Below, piece after piece: positions 55,063-64,000 of a DNA stretch of 64,000 bases. Origin of the DNA: Bartonella taylorii (GTDB taxonomy: Bacteria; Pseudomonadota; Alphaproteobacteria; Rhizobiales; Rhizobiaceae); contig NZ_CP083693.1 in NCBI RefSeq assembly GCF_023920105.1, forward strand, positions 112,501 through 176,500. The letters run 5' to 3'. The number at the start of each line of letters is the position of its first letter. The stretch's first letter is position 1. The notes beneath the pieces were generated by a model. It saw nothing but the letters and a program-made list of their open reading frames with translations. It searched no databases and was not told where the DNA came from. The position numbers and the translations under genes were made by a program.

Positions 55063-56534
55063 AAAATGATATACGATAATAAGTTTTTATTGACTTGATT
55101 ATTCTCCTAGGAAGCAGAGGTCATAAATATAAAACTCTGGTGGGATATATTATGATTGTGCAGTGTGCCGGATTTGCTTTGTTTGTTTGCATCTTTTTAA
55201 AAAGCTGAATTCAGTAAATCTGGTATTGGCTAGTTGGTTTTGGATTGGATAGGAACTATCATATAATCCCATTATCGTGACAATGAAAAAGAAGGCGATT
55301 GTGGTATTCAAATAGATAAAGGTGCGTATATCCAATTTAATTCATCTAAAGTTCGTACGTACTTTTGCCGGCAATGCTGTACAACATTGTCCTTTAGGGC
55401 GTTTATAGGTGGTGCATTCACGCATATTACAAGCAATGTCTTCTCTGTCTGATTTCAGTTTTCTGTATTAACCAAGTATGGAAGTGTAAAGTTGAAAATA
55501 TTTAGGGCAGGACTTGCACAGAGAATTTAGAAGTGAATTAAGTGTGTTTAGAAGTAAATCACTTAAAGGGGCAGTAAGTGAAACGTACTCGAGGGAAGGC
55601 AATCTGATTATAAATTGGTGGAGAGGGGAGGAATCTTCTTCTTTTGGAGCGAAGAGGGGACAAAATATTTGTTATTTTATTGCTGCTGGTGAGGGAAAAG
55701 GGTATGGTTTTTTGCCAAGATTAATGTTTTCTGCAAGTTCCAAGTGTGCATGATGAATTTCATCAAGAAAACATTGCGTATAATCAATTACTTGCATGAC
55801 ATGTATTTTCCTACAAGTAATATCGATTGCTACTTTTATAGCATCTGAATAAATTGATAGATTTTTTCATAAAATTGTATTGATATTGCTTTTAAATGTA
55901 AAATTTTTTCTTGCTTATTTTATTATAAAAAATCAGATACTGTAATTTTATAATAGCTTTGATTATTTTTTCAGCTATACATCTTTTTATTTTATTAAAT
56001 TATACTCATGTTGAGAGGAGGCTAAAAATAAATAATGCGTTTACTGATATTGATGCTTTATAAAACTTACTCTCTTGCAAGTGCGTAAAAGAAATTCTTT
56101 ATCATATCTATTGATATTTCTTCTTTTCTTTGTGCTGTTTTATGCTCTCACAGTATTTGATATAATTGTGGTAGTTCTCAAGGGGGGGTATCTCAATTTT
56201 TTGTTTTGTTGGGATATGAAGGGTTATTTTTGAGTACTGCTATTGGCATTGTTTTAAGCGCACAGCAATTATATCAAAGTTTTCTTCACTTTTCCGGTAA
56301 TTTAAGAATGATGAGGATGTAATTCGTTCATTGAATGTATGTTGTTTTTGCTTACTGGCAAATTGCAATGATTTCAATCATTACAAATGCTTATAATTAC
56401 ATATACGTTTTGCTTCAACATGTTTGTGTTGACGTTACAAATATTTATCGAAAGAAAGTGTTTTAAGCGCGATACAAAGATCACGTGAAACATATCTTTA
56501 TTATTAAATTGAAAGACAGAAGGGGAATTTAATC
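55063..56534. other. Long AT-rich region without intact genes
   Basis: About 1.5 kb with no supported gene. On the minus strand near 55360-55440 a Cys-containing stretch (DIACNMRECTTYKRPKGQCC) looks protein-like but is short and without a start. A 79-codon frame at 55514-55753 has no family features. At about 55499-55517 a word resembles 18645-18665. The right half (55830-56530) is extremely A/T-rich and looks non-coding. Confidence 0.35.
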
Positions 56535-56777
56535 GTGAATAAAGTCATTATAACAGCATTGCTTCTTTGTACGGGGCTTGTCGTTGTTGGTTGTGAAAAA
56601 ACTTATAGTGTAGCAGAGTTTAGAAAAGATAGAGAATTGGTGGAAGAATGGGTACAAAAATGTGGAAAGATGAAACCGTCTTTACGTTCGTCATCTAAGA
56701 ATTGTCAGAACCTCGTAGCGGCTGTCGCTGAATTTATATTAGAAAGCTTAGATGAGGGATTTTTAAAAGAGGAATAA
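56535..56777 (+). CDS. EexN-family entry-exclusion lipoprotein
   Basis: An 80-residue lipoprotein: signal peptide with lipobox LVVVGC (Cys20), then EKTYSVAEFRKDRELVEEWV, Cys43 and Cys58 in the spacing found in EexN proteins (CGKMKP, NCQNLVAA). EexN proteins block uptake of plasmids carrying the same T4SS. It starts at GTG with the ribosome site AGAAGGGG. It lies away from the virB operon, near the parA pair, so it may be left from a conjugative element. Confidence 0.75.
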   Translation: MNKVIITALLLCTGLVVVGCEKTYSVAEFRKDRELVEEWVQKCGKMKPSLRSSSKNCQNLVAAVAEFILESLDEGFLKEE

Positions 56778-57249
56778 ATGATCGGATTCACAAGCTCTTG
56801 AATCTGGAGAATAGCAGGATGGTAGTGAAATTATAAATAAAAGTAATTGTGACAATACTGTTTTCTCTTTTTAGATGCAAAGAACAGTTTTTATGAAAGA
56901 AAATAGCTTTGCGTTGTAAATAATATAAGCATGAGCTGCACTACATTTATCTATCTCACCAAAAGCCAATGAGGTTTAGGGTTTTTTGTTTTTTTATAGG
57001 GAGAAGATGAAAAAATCATTCTGAGGAATATTATGACTTAAGGTAGAATGAAAATATTAAGCCTGATTGTTAAAAATACATATAAAAATCAAAAATTAAC
57101 ACGAAAGTAGTTGAAAGTGACAGCTGGAATCGGCGGGTGGATTTATCACCTGCCTTAGGATCTTTCTTTGATTTTATAAGAGCTTGGGGATTTTATAAGA
57201 GTTTTTGGCGCTTGTTTGCACAGATCACGAAAAAGCTAAGAGAGTATAG
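56778..57249. other. Intergenic region behind eexN
   Basis: No gene seen. The repeated words gattttataagag (about 57171 and 57192) and ttataagagtttttgg are local. The composition is AT-rich with scattered stops in all frames. Confidence 0.3.
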
Positions 57250-57348
57250 CTAATGTGTTTTTATTATGAGAGCTAAGATAACGACAAAAGCATTGATGGT
57301 GACAATCAATGTTGAATAAAGCATAGCGGTTTTTATTATGTCAGCCAT
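57250..57348 (-). CDS. 32-residue single-span membrane peptide
   Basis: ATG 57348 is preceded by AGAAAGAGGTTCTT, a strong ribosome site. The 32-codon frame reads MADIIKTAMLYSTL, a hydrophobic stretch to LALII, then KTH and stop. One transmembrane helix with a charged end is the layout of type I toxins and of small regulatory membrane peptides. No family recognised; the region around it is otherwise empty. Confidence 0.5.
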   Translation of the reverse strand: MADIIKTAMLYSTLIVTINAFVVILALIIKTH

Positions 57349-58609
57349 AAGAACCTCTTTCTGTTCTTTGTGGTATCAATTTTATGAATAACAGTATGTT
57401 ACAGTCTGTAATATATGCTGATACAATGTATGCGGCAAGCTTAAAATCCTTCTTTTTTATGAGGAGTCGAGGTATTTTAGTGCTGTAGGGCAATGAAAAA
57501 GTGAAGCTTTGCTGTTTTTTCTATGCAGGAGGTATGTGGTAAAAAGCTTTTTTATACAGGTTCTCTGATTTTTTACACCATAATAGATCGGTTAAAGCTG
57601 TTTATGAAAAAATATCAAATATGATTATTGAAAGAAAAGAGCAACAGTACACTTTCTTCCTGAAGATTGGAAATAATAAATGGCATTTGCAACAGAGGCT
57701 TTATTTGTGCAGGGGAAATTATTTTTTCTATGCTTTTTCTTTTACGTATTAAGTAAGCGTAAAGAAGTGATATTAACAGTGAACTAACTGTGCGTTATTT
57801 TATAAAATGATCTGCGAGAAGATCATATTGTAAAGATAAAGGCTAAAAATTTCAATGGCCATAGCTTTAAGGGCGTATGATATTGAAAGATTATAGGATT
57901 TTACGTTTTTTGGAGAACCCTTGAAAGGGTTAAAGAAATACTATATAGTCGCTTATTGCAAAGAAAAGCGAATAGTAATTGAAAAAGGAAATCTATGGTT
58001 TTTTTAAGTTATCTTTTTGATATTATAGCGTGGCTATGTTCAGAAAATAATTTTCTTATATTTTGTGCGGAATGCTGCATGCGTGCAGAAGAGAGCATGT
58101 AAAAAGAGGGGATTTTTCTGGATTGGTGCAAGTTGATCCTGTCTAGTGCCGAGTGTCATGCAAAATTAAGATGCGTAAAAAGCCAAGTGCTATGGAGGGT
58201 AAAATGCTGGAATCTTTAAGGAATTTGAATCTTTATATGCTACGAGTTTTTGTTGGCATATGGTATTGTCAATGCATTATGGTTTTTAGTTGAATATAGG
58301 CAGAACAAATTGGGAAGTTTTGATATTTGCTCCACATTGTTCTGTTGCGCATTAGTTTGAGGATTTGCAGCGTTTTGATGAATTGGAATTGGTATTACGC
58401 CAATGGTGGTTTTGGAGCAAAAGAAAAAGTCTTCCATATAATGTGTTAGAAAGTTAAACAGGTATACGCTTTTAAGTATTGTCGTGCTGTTGTCGGAGCA
58501 ATATTCGCACTATGAACTCAATTGAGTGTATCAGCATTGAAGAGAAGCTGTTTAATCTCCCTTATTTTATTTGAGAGCAAGATTGAACAATACCGTTGAA
58601 GGGGAAAAA
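57349..58609. other. Long AT-rich region without intact genes
   Basis: About 1.25 kb with no supported gene on either strand. A few ribosome-site-like words precede ATG codons (for example near 57996), but the frames close quickly. The minus-strand frame at 58240-58437 has no family features. The G/A-rich aaggggaaaaa at 58597 is the ribosome site of the FlgN-like gene. Confidence 0.35.
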
Positions 58610-59020
58610 ATGTCTGTAGTGTCATATGGTGATGATAGTTTTGCATCAAAAGCAAAAATTCTTGATAACAATCTTATTGATCGTGATTGGGCGATGACAA
58701 AGTTTGTAGCTGCTGTTAAAGGATTGGCACAGGTGCTTGATTATGAAAGTAATATGCTAGAAAGCAATAGTGTTCCAGATTATGAAGAGATCAATTCATG
58801 TAAAATACGTGGCTTACGTGATCTTAATAAGTCTATGGGCGATGTAAAGCGCTACATGAATGAAGATATTGAGAGTGAGGTTGAAAGCTTGTTATCGGAG
58901 TTACAAGAAAAATTACAGCGTAATAGTGAATTGCTTCAAACGCATCTGAATACAGTAAATGATCTTTCACAAGCTGTTCAAATAGCTGCTCGGACAAAAG
59001 AAGCAGAGGGGAACTGGTGA
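58610..59020 (+). CDS. FlgN-like flagellar chaperone homologue
   Basis: About 136 residues, nearly all helical. The central LAQVLDYESNMLESNSVPDY and KIRGLRDLNKSM, then LQEKLQRNSELLQTHLNTVN and the end AARTKEAEGNW follow the pattern I know from FlgN-like proteins of Rhizobiales (ExxxLxxxD-K-x-L-L, then NxxLLxxHLxAV). FlgN guards hook-associated proteins before export. No other flagellar gene is in the window, so in a non-flagellated lineage this would be a leftover. Start ATG 58610 has AAGGGG; a TTG 39 bp upstream is in frame but unlikely. The family call is tentative. Confidence 0.45.
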   Translation: MSVVSYGDDSFASKAKILDNNLIDRDWAMTKFVAAVKGLAQVLDYESNMLESNSVPDYEEINSCKIRGLRDLNKSMGDVKRYMNEDIESEVESLLSELQEKLQRNSELLQTHLNTVNDLSQAVQIAARTKEAEGNW

Positions 59021-59320
59021 GGCATTTTCAGTCAATACTGGATGTTCTAAATGATTAAAATAATTACTCTAGTATATTGTTTTTTCTAGCGAGGGTGTGT
59101 GTTTTAACTTCTTTTGGATATCTTGGTCTTTTGCTTCGTCATTTATGCAATTTTGATTCCGCATTACGAAAAAATTGTTCTTTGGCTGTAAGAGAGTGCT
59201 TTTAAAGAAAGGGAAGGGGTGTGTATTCCTATTTTGTTGATTGGGAGGAGCTTTCCTTTGATATCGAATGGCTTTTTAATATTTCCGATAAGATTTTTTG
59301 AAAATAGAAATTTAATCAAT

Positions 59321-59347
59321 ACAAAGCAGCAATTGATGCTGCTTTGT
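59321..59347 (-). terminator. Terminator behind the large autotransporter
   Basis: A perfect 11-bp stem acaaagcagca / tgctgctttgt with a 5-base loop, about 25 bp past the autotransporter stop on the minus strand, with a T/A-rich tail. Confidence 0.7.
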
Positions 59348-59371
59348 AATAAAATTGATGCTGGATCTGTT

Positions 59372-62300
59372 TTAAAAATGATAACGTATTCCGCCAGAGA
59401 AATTGGTTCCCGATACACCGGCTTTTTGAAGTTTTTGCTTATAGCTAATATCACCATGGAATGCAATATTTTGAGAGAGATAAGCATTGACACCAATGCC
59501 ACCCTCAATTGAAGATCCGGTAGGATCGAGATAAAATGTATCAGCAATTTTTATCGTTCCGCCATCACCAAAAGCTTTGAGTACGTTCAGCTTACCGTAC
59601 AAGGAAATAGCATTTTTTTCTTCTGTGGTGGTGAGAGTTTGTGTCAAACGTCCGCCAAGGCGTACTAGCCATTGACGCGGATTGCCCATATCAACTTCCA
59701 AATTATTGGCATCTGAGAAAACATTGAACAAGAGATTTTGATAAACTAATTGCGCTTGTGGTTCAAACATTAGCCTTTTAGAGCTGGTTGCTAATTTTTG
59801 TCCCACGGTAGCAGATGCGCTAAGCATTTCAGTACCATCTAGTTTTGCAGCATTTCCAACGAGAGCTGTGGTAATATTTCCCTTCAGTTTTCCGTAGGAA
59901 AGAAGTGTATTTACGTATAGGCCACTGCTATGTTGAATGCCACTATAAGCTGTAAGCGACCATTTATCAAGCGCCGTCTTTTCAGAATCTTCCATATCTT
60001 TTGGAGTAAAAGCAAGTTTTCCGTATGTTCCTACAAGACCAAAATGTGTGCTGATATCTTTACTTTCTAGGGTTGCTAATACCACACCTCCTTGCAAAGC
60101 AGTATAGTTTACATCAGCGCCGTAGCCGTAATGCAGTGGATCACGGTTGGAAAATAAGGTAACTTTTTCACCATAGGAGGAGAAGAAAATGCCTTTCTTT
60201 TTATTATTCTCTGCTCCAAAAACTGTTGCTCGCATATTATCTAACAGTGCATTTTGATTGTTCACATCAGAAAACTCAGCAGAAAACAAAGCACTGGGCG
60301 TGACTAAATAATTTGCTACTTGTGGTAAAAGGGCTCTGATCTTCTTATCTTTATCAATGTAGGCATTCTGCAACCGGTAATCCCAGAAGTTGTTATCATT
60401 TTTACCAAAAAGGTTTTGGTTAGCATGGGATGCCCCTGGTGCATAGGCAGTGAGTACATACTTATAAGGTAAACCACCCATTGTTATATATTCCCCTGCT
60501 AACTTGAAGGAGTTTTCATTAGCTTTTCCAGAAACTTGAATAACTGAAATTCCATGCGTCTCTGAAGGAAGTGAAGCCATGTGTTCTCCCCAAATAGAAC
60601 TGCTATCAGTTATTTTTTGATCTTTCTCTAGGAGATTGATGTGGACAATGGTGCTCCCTGATACATCGCCATCGATCACAACACGATCGGTTTCTTGTTC
60701 TCTCACCGGAGAATGACTGCTCCATTTGGTGTTTAAATGAATCTCTGCAGTACCTGTTGCACTATAAGCTACTGGTTTATTGGAAGTTTCACCTCCTTGC
60801 TGCGATTTAGGTCCTACAAACAAAGTTTGATAATATCCTGCAATTGGTTTGTCAAAAACAACGCTGCTGTCTGTGATGCTCAATCTAGAAAGGTTAGAGT
60901 ACGACTTTTCGTTAACGCCGAATTGTTTATAATTAGATTGATTTTTATCATCGTCTAGTACGTTTTTATCCTCTTTTAAAAACCATTTCGTATGATTTTT
61001 TAGATCAAAAACTGTTTTGTTTTCTGCTAATGTTCTTACTCGGCCTTCTAAAAAGGAATGATCTGCAGTCAACGTAAAGGGATGCGCAGAGTTTCCTTTC
61101 TCTTTTGTATTTTTTAATAAAACATCTGCATGGATTTCTGAATTTTTGAGGCTGATTTCAGCACTCATGTCTGCTCCATAAATACTAATACCAACACCAT
61201 TTTTAACAAAAAGCTTTGTATTATTCAGGTTTACTTGATTGGCAAGGTTTTGTTCTTGAATGGCATTGTCGGCATTAGCCTTTTTTTCAGCGCTACGTGT
61301 ATAACGTTCTCTGGGTATATAAGGATTGCTCAGAAAAATAATACCACTAGCTGCATAATCACCTGTGACATGTACAGTTGAATCCTTAAGATTGATTGTA
61401 GCATTTGTATTTACCAAACCAGCTGATACTGTTGTTACAGCAACACCTGTGGCATAAACAGCTCCACCATCCGATGCAGCAAGTGCAATAAAATTTGCTG
61501 TAACTGTCCCTTCTACTATTTTGATTACTGAATTTTTTCCTTCTGCAATTACAGCCAAGTTTCTGTCATAAATTTTAGCGTTATGCAGAGCTACAGTTTC
61601 ACCGTTTACAGCCCTAATTCCAGATTGCACCTCTTCAATTTGCATTGGTTTTTCAGGTTGTGCAGCTATCGGCTGTTCCGGTACCTTTTTTTCAAGCACT
61701 GGTTTTACAGCTACTGGTTGTTCGGTCACTTGTTTCACAAGTGTTGGTGGTACCCCTGTTGCTGGTTTTTTAGGCTCTGATTGTGTGGAAGATACGGGAA
61801 AATTAGGTGAGTTTTCTTTGGTGGAAGGCTTTGTAGAAGGAGATTCTTCTGCACCTTGTCGCCTTCTAGATTTTGCTCCTGTTCCAGTCTCTGTAGGTTT
61901 TGTTCCCACTTGAGCAAGTTGAAGCGTTTCACCAGCGGGAGAACTGATATCTGTAGTTGTGGGTTCTTGAGGCCCTTTAGTAGTAGATCTTGTTACATCA
62001 TTTCCTGTACTTTGGGGCTTTATAGGTGTAGATTGTACATTCGCTGTAGTTTGAGCTTTTAAGGTTGTTGCAGAGTCTCCACTTGTTTGAGTAAGCGTAC
62101 GCGGTGTTCCAGAAGCAGCAACCTCATCTGTTGCCACAATTTCTTTAGATGGAGACTTTGCTTCAGGCTTTGGAGCGTCAGAACTTCCTTGTTTAGACGT
62201 AGAATTTCCAGACGTTTGCTTCATAGAACTTGCAGGTTTTTCAAGGGGGGAAGATTTAGAGGGTACAGTTGTAGGAGGATTCTCTTTAGATGAAAAAGAG

Positions 62301-62482
62301 CTTGTAGGATTATCTTTTCCTGTAGGTGTTGTGATTGTAGATGCAGGCTGAGCTTTTGAGCTTCCAGGTGTATAATTTCCAGTTGATGGTGGAGTAGTTG
62401 TTGCATTAAGGGCATAAGACAGGTTGGAATAAGAGTATAATAGAACTCCAGAAACTGTACATAGTAATAAACTTTTTTTCAT
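59372..62482 (-). CDS. Autotransporter (type Va) with Ser/Thr/Pro-rich passenger
   Basis: A 1036-residue outer-membrane autotransporter. Signal peptide about 1-25; a 260-residue low-complexity region rich in Ser, Thr, Pro and Lys (about 26-285); a beta-helix passenger about 290-700 with the repeating VTANFIALAASDGGAVYATG and IHLNTKW-type rungs; then a C-terminal beta barrel (about 765-1036) that ends in GGIRYHF with the terminal Phe needed for BAM insertion. Bartonella encode several such proteins, some induced in the host. Function of the passenger is unknown; adhesion is likely. A related gene without passenger lies upstream. Confidence 0.88.
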   Translation of the reverse strand: MKKSLLLCTVSGVLLYSYSNLSYALNATTTPPSTGNYTPGSSKAQPASTITTPTGKDNPTSSFSSKENPPTTVPSKSSPLEKPASSMKQTSGNSTSKQGSSDAPKPEAKSPSKEIVATDEVAASGTPRTLTQTSGDSATTLKAQTTANVQSTPIKPQSTGNDVTRSTTKGPQEPTTTDISSPAGETLQLAQVGTKPTETGTGAKSRRRQGAEESPSTKPSTKENSPNFPVSSTQSEPKKPATGVPPTLVKQVTEQPVAVKPVLEKKVPEQPIAAQPEKPMQIEEVQSGIRAVNGETVALHNAKIYDRNLAVIAEGKNSVIKIVEGTVTANFIALAASDGGAVYATGVAVTTVSAGLVNTNATINLKDSTVHVTGDYAASGIIFLSNPYIPRERYTRSAEKKANADNAIQEQNLANQVNLNNTKLFVKNGVGISIYGADMSAEISLKNSEIHADVLLKNTKEKGNSAHPFTLTADHSFLEGRVRTLAENKTVFDLKNHTKWFLKEDKNVLDDDKNQSNYKQFGVNEKSYSNLSRLSITDSSVVFDKPIAGYYQTLFVGPKSQQGGETSNKPVAYSATGTAEIHLNTKWSSHSPVREQETDRVVIDGDVSGSTIVHINLLEKDQKITDSSSIWGEHMASLPSETHGISVIQVSGKANENSFKLAGEYITMGGLPYKYVLTAYAPGASHANQNLFGKNDNNFWDYRLQNAYIDKDKKIRALLPQVANYLVTPSALFSAEFSDVNNQNALLDNMRATVFGAENNKKKGIFFSSYGEKVTLFSNRDPLHYGYGADVNYTALQGGVVLATLESKDISTHFGLVGTYGKLAFTPKDMEDSEKTALDKWSLTAYSGIQHSSGLYVNTLLSYGKLKGNITTALVGNAAKLDGTEMLSASATVGQKLATSSKRLMFEPQAQLVYQNLLFNVFSDANNLEVDMGNPRQWLVRLGGRLTQTLTTTEEKNAISLYGKLNVLKAFGDGGTIKIADTFYLDPTGSSIEGGIGVNAYLSQNIAFHGDISYKQKLQKAGVSGTNFSGGIRYHF

Positions 62483-62621
62483 ATATATATTCCTAAATGC
62501 TTATCCCCGCTCTTTAATAAAAATTTTGATAGATTTTTAATTCAATATGTTATTTTTATAAAGCTCAAAATGAAACATATGTGGTACTGGTTGTATTTCA
62601 AGATGTAAATCAAAGTATTTT

Positions 62622-63869
62622 TTAAAAGCGGTAACGCATTCCACCGGAAACATGTACTCCAGATATGCCAGTTTTTTTGAGTTTATGTTGATAACTGATA
62701 TCACCATGAAGCGTGATATTTTGCGATAGGTGCGCATTAACACCTAAGCCACCTTCAATAGAGGTTCCCATAGACGTAAGTTGAAAACTCTCACCAATCT
62801 GTATGGTTTTCTTTTTACCAAAAGTCTTGATAAAGTTCATTTTGCCGTAGAAGGAAACGGCATGTCCTTTGTTTTGCGTTAAACGTCCGCCAATACGGAG
62901 CAACCATTGGTAGGGATTACCTAGATTTACTTTAAACTTATCGGCATCTGAGAGAATGCCTAGCAGGAGACGTTGATAAACAAGTTGTGCTTGGGGTTCA
63001 AGTATTACGCCTTCAATAATGCTTGGCAATTTCTGTCCAACGGTAGCAGAAGCCCCTAATGTCTTTGCGTCATTTGCTATTTTAGTGTTTTTGATGAAAG
63101 CAGTGGTGATATCTCCTTTGAGAATTCCGTAAGAGAAGAATGTGCTCGCATAGATACCACCGTCATGCTGAATGTTTCCATATGCGGTGAGTGACCATTT
63201 ATCAAGCATATTCTTTTCAGCGCCTTCTATGTCCTTTGGGGTGAAAGCTAATTTCCCGTATGTTCCAAAAAAACCAAAATCTGTGCTAATATTTTGATTT
63301 TCTAGCGCTATTAATGTAAGACCTGCTTGCAATGCAGCATAGTGCATATCCGCATTAGCACTATCTTGTGATGGATTAGAGCTCGAAAACATGAGTCTGT
63401 TGCCATAAGTAGATAAAAAAATCCCCCTTTCTTTATGATCCTTTGGTTCAAACATTGTTATTCGTACATTGTCTAACAACGCATTTTGATTGTTTACATC
63501 AGCAAGTCCAATGGCGAACATCACATGAGGCATTACCAAATAGTTTGCCACTTGTGGTGTGAGAGCTTTGGCTTTTACTTCAGAATCGAGAGGGGCATGG
63601 GATAAAGTTGTGATTTCTTTAGTGTCTGCAAGCTTAGACGGTTTCTCAGTATCCGCAGCAGATGGGGCGGCAGCATTAACTTTTGAGGGCAGGTTCACAT
63701 GAGCTTCTGGTGATGTGTTAAGAGTGGTTTGCGGTGTTGAAGAAGTGGTGTTGGCACTTGAAACAATACCACCAGAGGTATTAGAGGCATTACTTGTATA
63801 AGTGAGGTTAAAATAAGAAAAAAACAAAGCATAAGCGGCTGTACATAATAATAAATTCTTTTTATGCAT
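62622..63869 (-). CDS. Autotransporter barrel with almost no passenger
   Basis: A 415-residue paralogue of the downstream autotransporter. A signal peptide (about 1-25) and a short Ser/Thr-rich spacer (about 26-105) lead straight into VANYLVMPHVMF and the barrel (about 115-415), ending GGMRYRF. In the large paralogue the same block (VANYLVTPSALF) starts near residue 700, so about 590 residues of passenger are missing here. The frame is intact. Either the passenger was deleted or a minimal barrel was selected. Confidence 0.85.
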   Translation of the reverse strand: MHKKNLLLCTAAYALFFSYFNLTYTSNASNTSGGIVSSANTTSSTPQTTLNTSPEAHVNLPSKVNAAAPSAADTEKPSKLADTKEITTLSHAPLDSEVKAKALTPQVANYLVMPHVMFAIGLADVNNQNALLDNVRITMFEPKDHKERGIFLSTYGNRLMFSSSNPSQDSANADMHYAALQAGLTLIALENQNISTDFGFFGTYGKLAFTPKDIEGAEKNMLDKWSLTAYGNIQHDGGIYASTFFSYGILKGDITTAFIKNTKIANDAKTLGASATVGQKLPSIIEGVILEPQAQLVYQRLLLGILSDADKFKVNLGNPYQWLLRIGGRLTQNKGHAVSFYGKMNFIKTFGKKKTIQIGESFQLTSMGTSIEGGLGVNAHLSQNITLHGDISYQHKLKKTGISGVHVSGGMRYRF

Positions 63870-64000
63870 AAAGAGGCTCCTGATATATTTTTCTTCTTTT
63901 TGATAGAAATTTAATAATTTTTTGACGCATTACACTTTTTTGTAATGTACAGACATAAACAGCGCTGCTTATATTTCAGCGCTGCATTTATTTCAGAAAT
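63870..64000. other. Upstream region of the small autotransporter, window end
   Basis: This should hold the promoter of the barrel-only autotransporter. A short inverted repeat (cattac / gtaatg, about 63928-63946) and a direct repeat cagcgctgc (63960 and 63978) are visible. Nothing more can be placed. Confidence 0.3.

Noticed and set aside
57996..58103. Possible small ORF after a ribosome-site-like aaaaagga
   Set aside because: When counted base by base the frame does not stay open over the stretch that looked protein-like.
59164..59547. 127-codon minus-strand frame at the end of the large autotransporter
   Set aside because: It overlaps the conserved barrel end in another frame and contains the terminator hairpin.

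Overview
The window looks like chromosomal DNA of a mammal-adapted Bartonella of the lineage that carries a VirB/VirD4 type IV secretion system and Bep effectors. The evidence is a complete virB2-virB11 operon, virD4, and a set of FIC-BID and tyrosine-motif-BID effector genes, together with Bartonella-type structured RNAs next to a small Xre regulator. The order bepA-virD4-bepC-bepD-(3xBID bep)-(FIC-BID bep) and the lack of an intact bepB resemble rodent-associated species more than B. henselae, but the species is an inference. Base composition is AT-rich, and many intergenic stretches hold decayed genes.

Layout. Positions 1-922 hold two direct repeats. Positions 923-6865 hold two small-molecule clusters, each built around an MFS transporter: on the plus strand MFS, ATP-grasp ligase, a broken YqcI/YcgG-type N-oxygenase and a broken cupin; on the minus strand MFS, two unknown genes (one frameshifted) and a broken SAM methyltransferase. 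Positions 7081-18350 are housekeeping: a membrane protein, pyrF, hisS (with a decayed hisS fragment behind it), peroxiredoxin, phosphoglucomutase, fumC, and groES-groEL under a CIRCE operator. Positions 18938-19877 carry two tandem Brt-like structured RNAs, one followed by an intact Xre regulator and one by a truncated copy. Then come yjdM, an Nfu-type Fe-S protein, a universal stress protein, a phi29-type DNA packaging ATPase pseudogene (21871-22983), trpS and murJ.

Positions 26292-47345 are the secretion locus, all on the minus strand. The virB genes are tightly coupled, mostly by 4-bp ATGA overlaps. VirB2-VirB11 should build the envelope-spanning channel and pilus, VirD4 recruits BID-tagged substrates, and the five Bep effectors are the cargo. 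Toxic FIC activity of BepA is expected to be restrained by the small BiaA antitoxin encoded just upstream. A second antitoxin-like gene sits in the same relation to bepC but is frameshifted in a G6 run. Three bep genes share a duplicated leader and inverted-repeat module, showing that the effector array grew by duplication.

Downstream of virB2 come a secreted SNase-like gene and then a relic (49598-49967) in which pieces of virB11 and of the SNase gene are fused in the original orientation, as if a duplicated virB locus had collapsed by deletion. The rest contains a HAD phosphatase and ribF pair, a DUF442 protein, a ParA plus ribbon-helix-helix partition pair, an EexN-type entry-exclusion lipoprotein, a 32-residue membrane peptide, a FlgN-like protein, and two autotransporters, one of which has almost no passenger domain. 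No rRNA, tRNA or CRISPR array was recognised.
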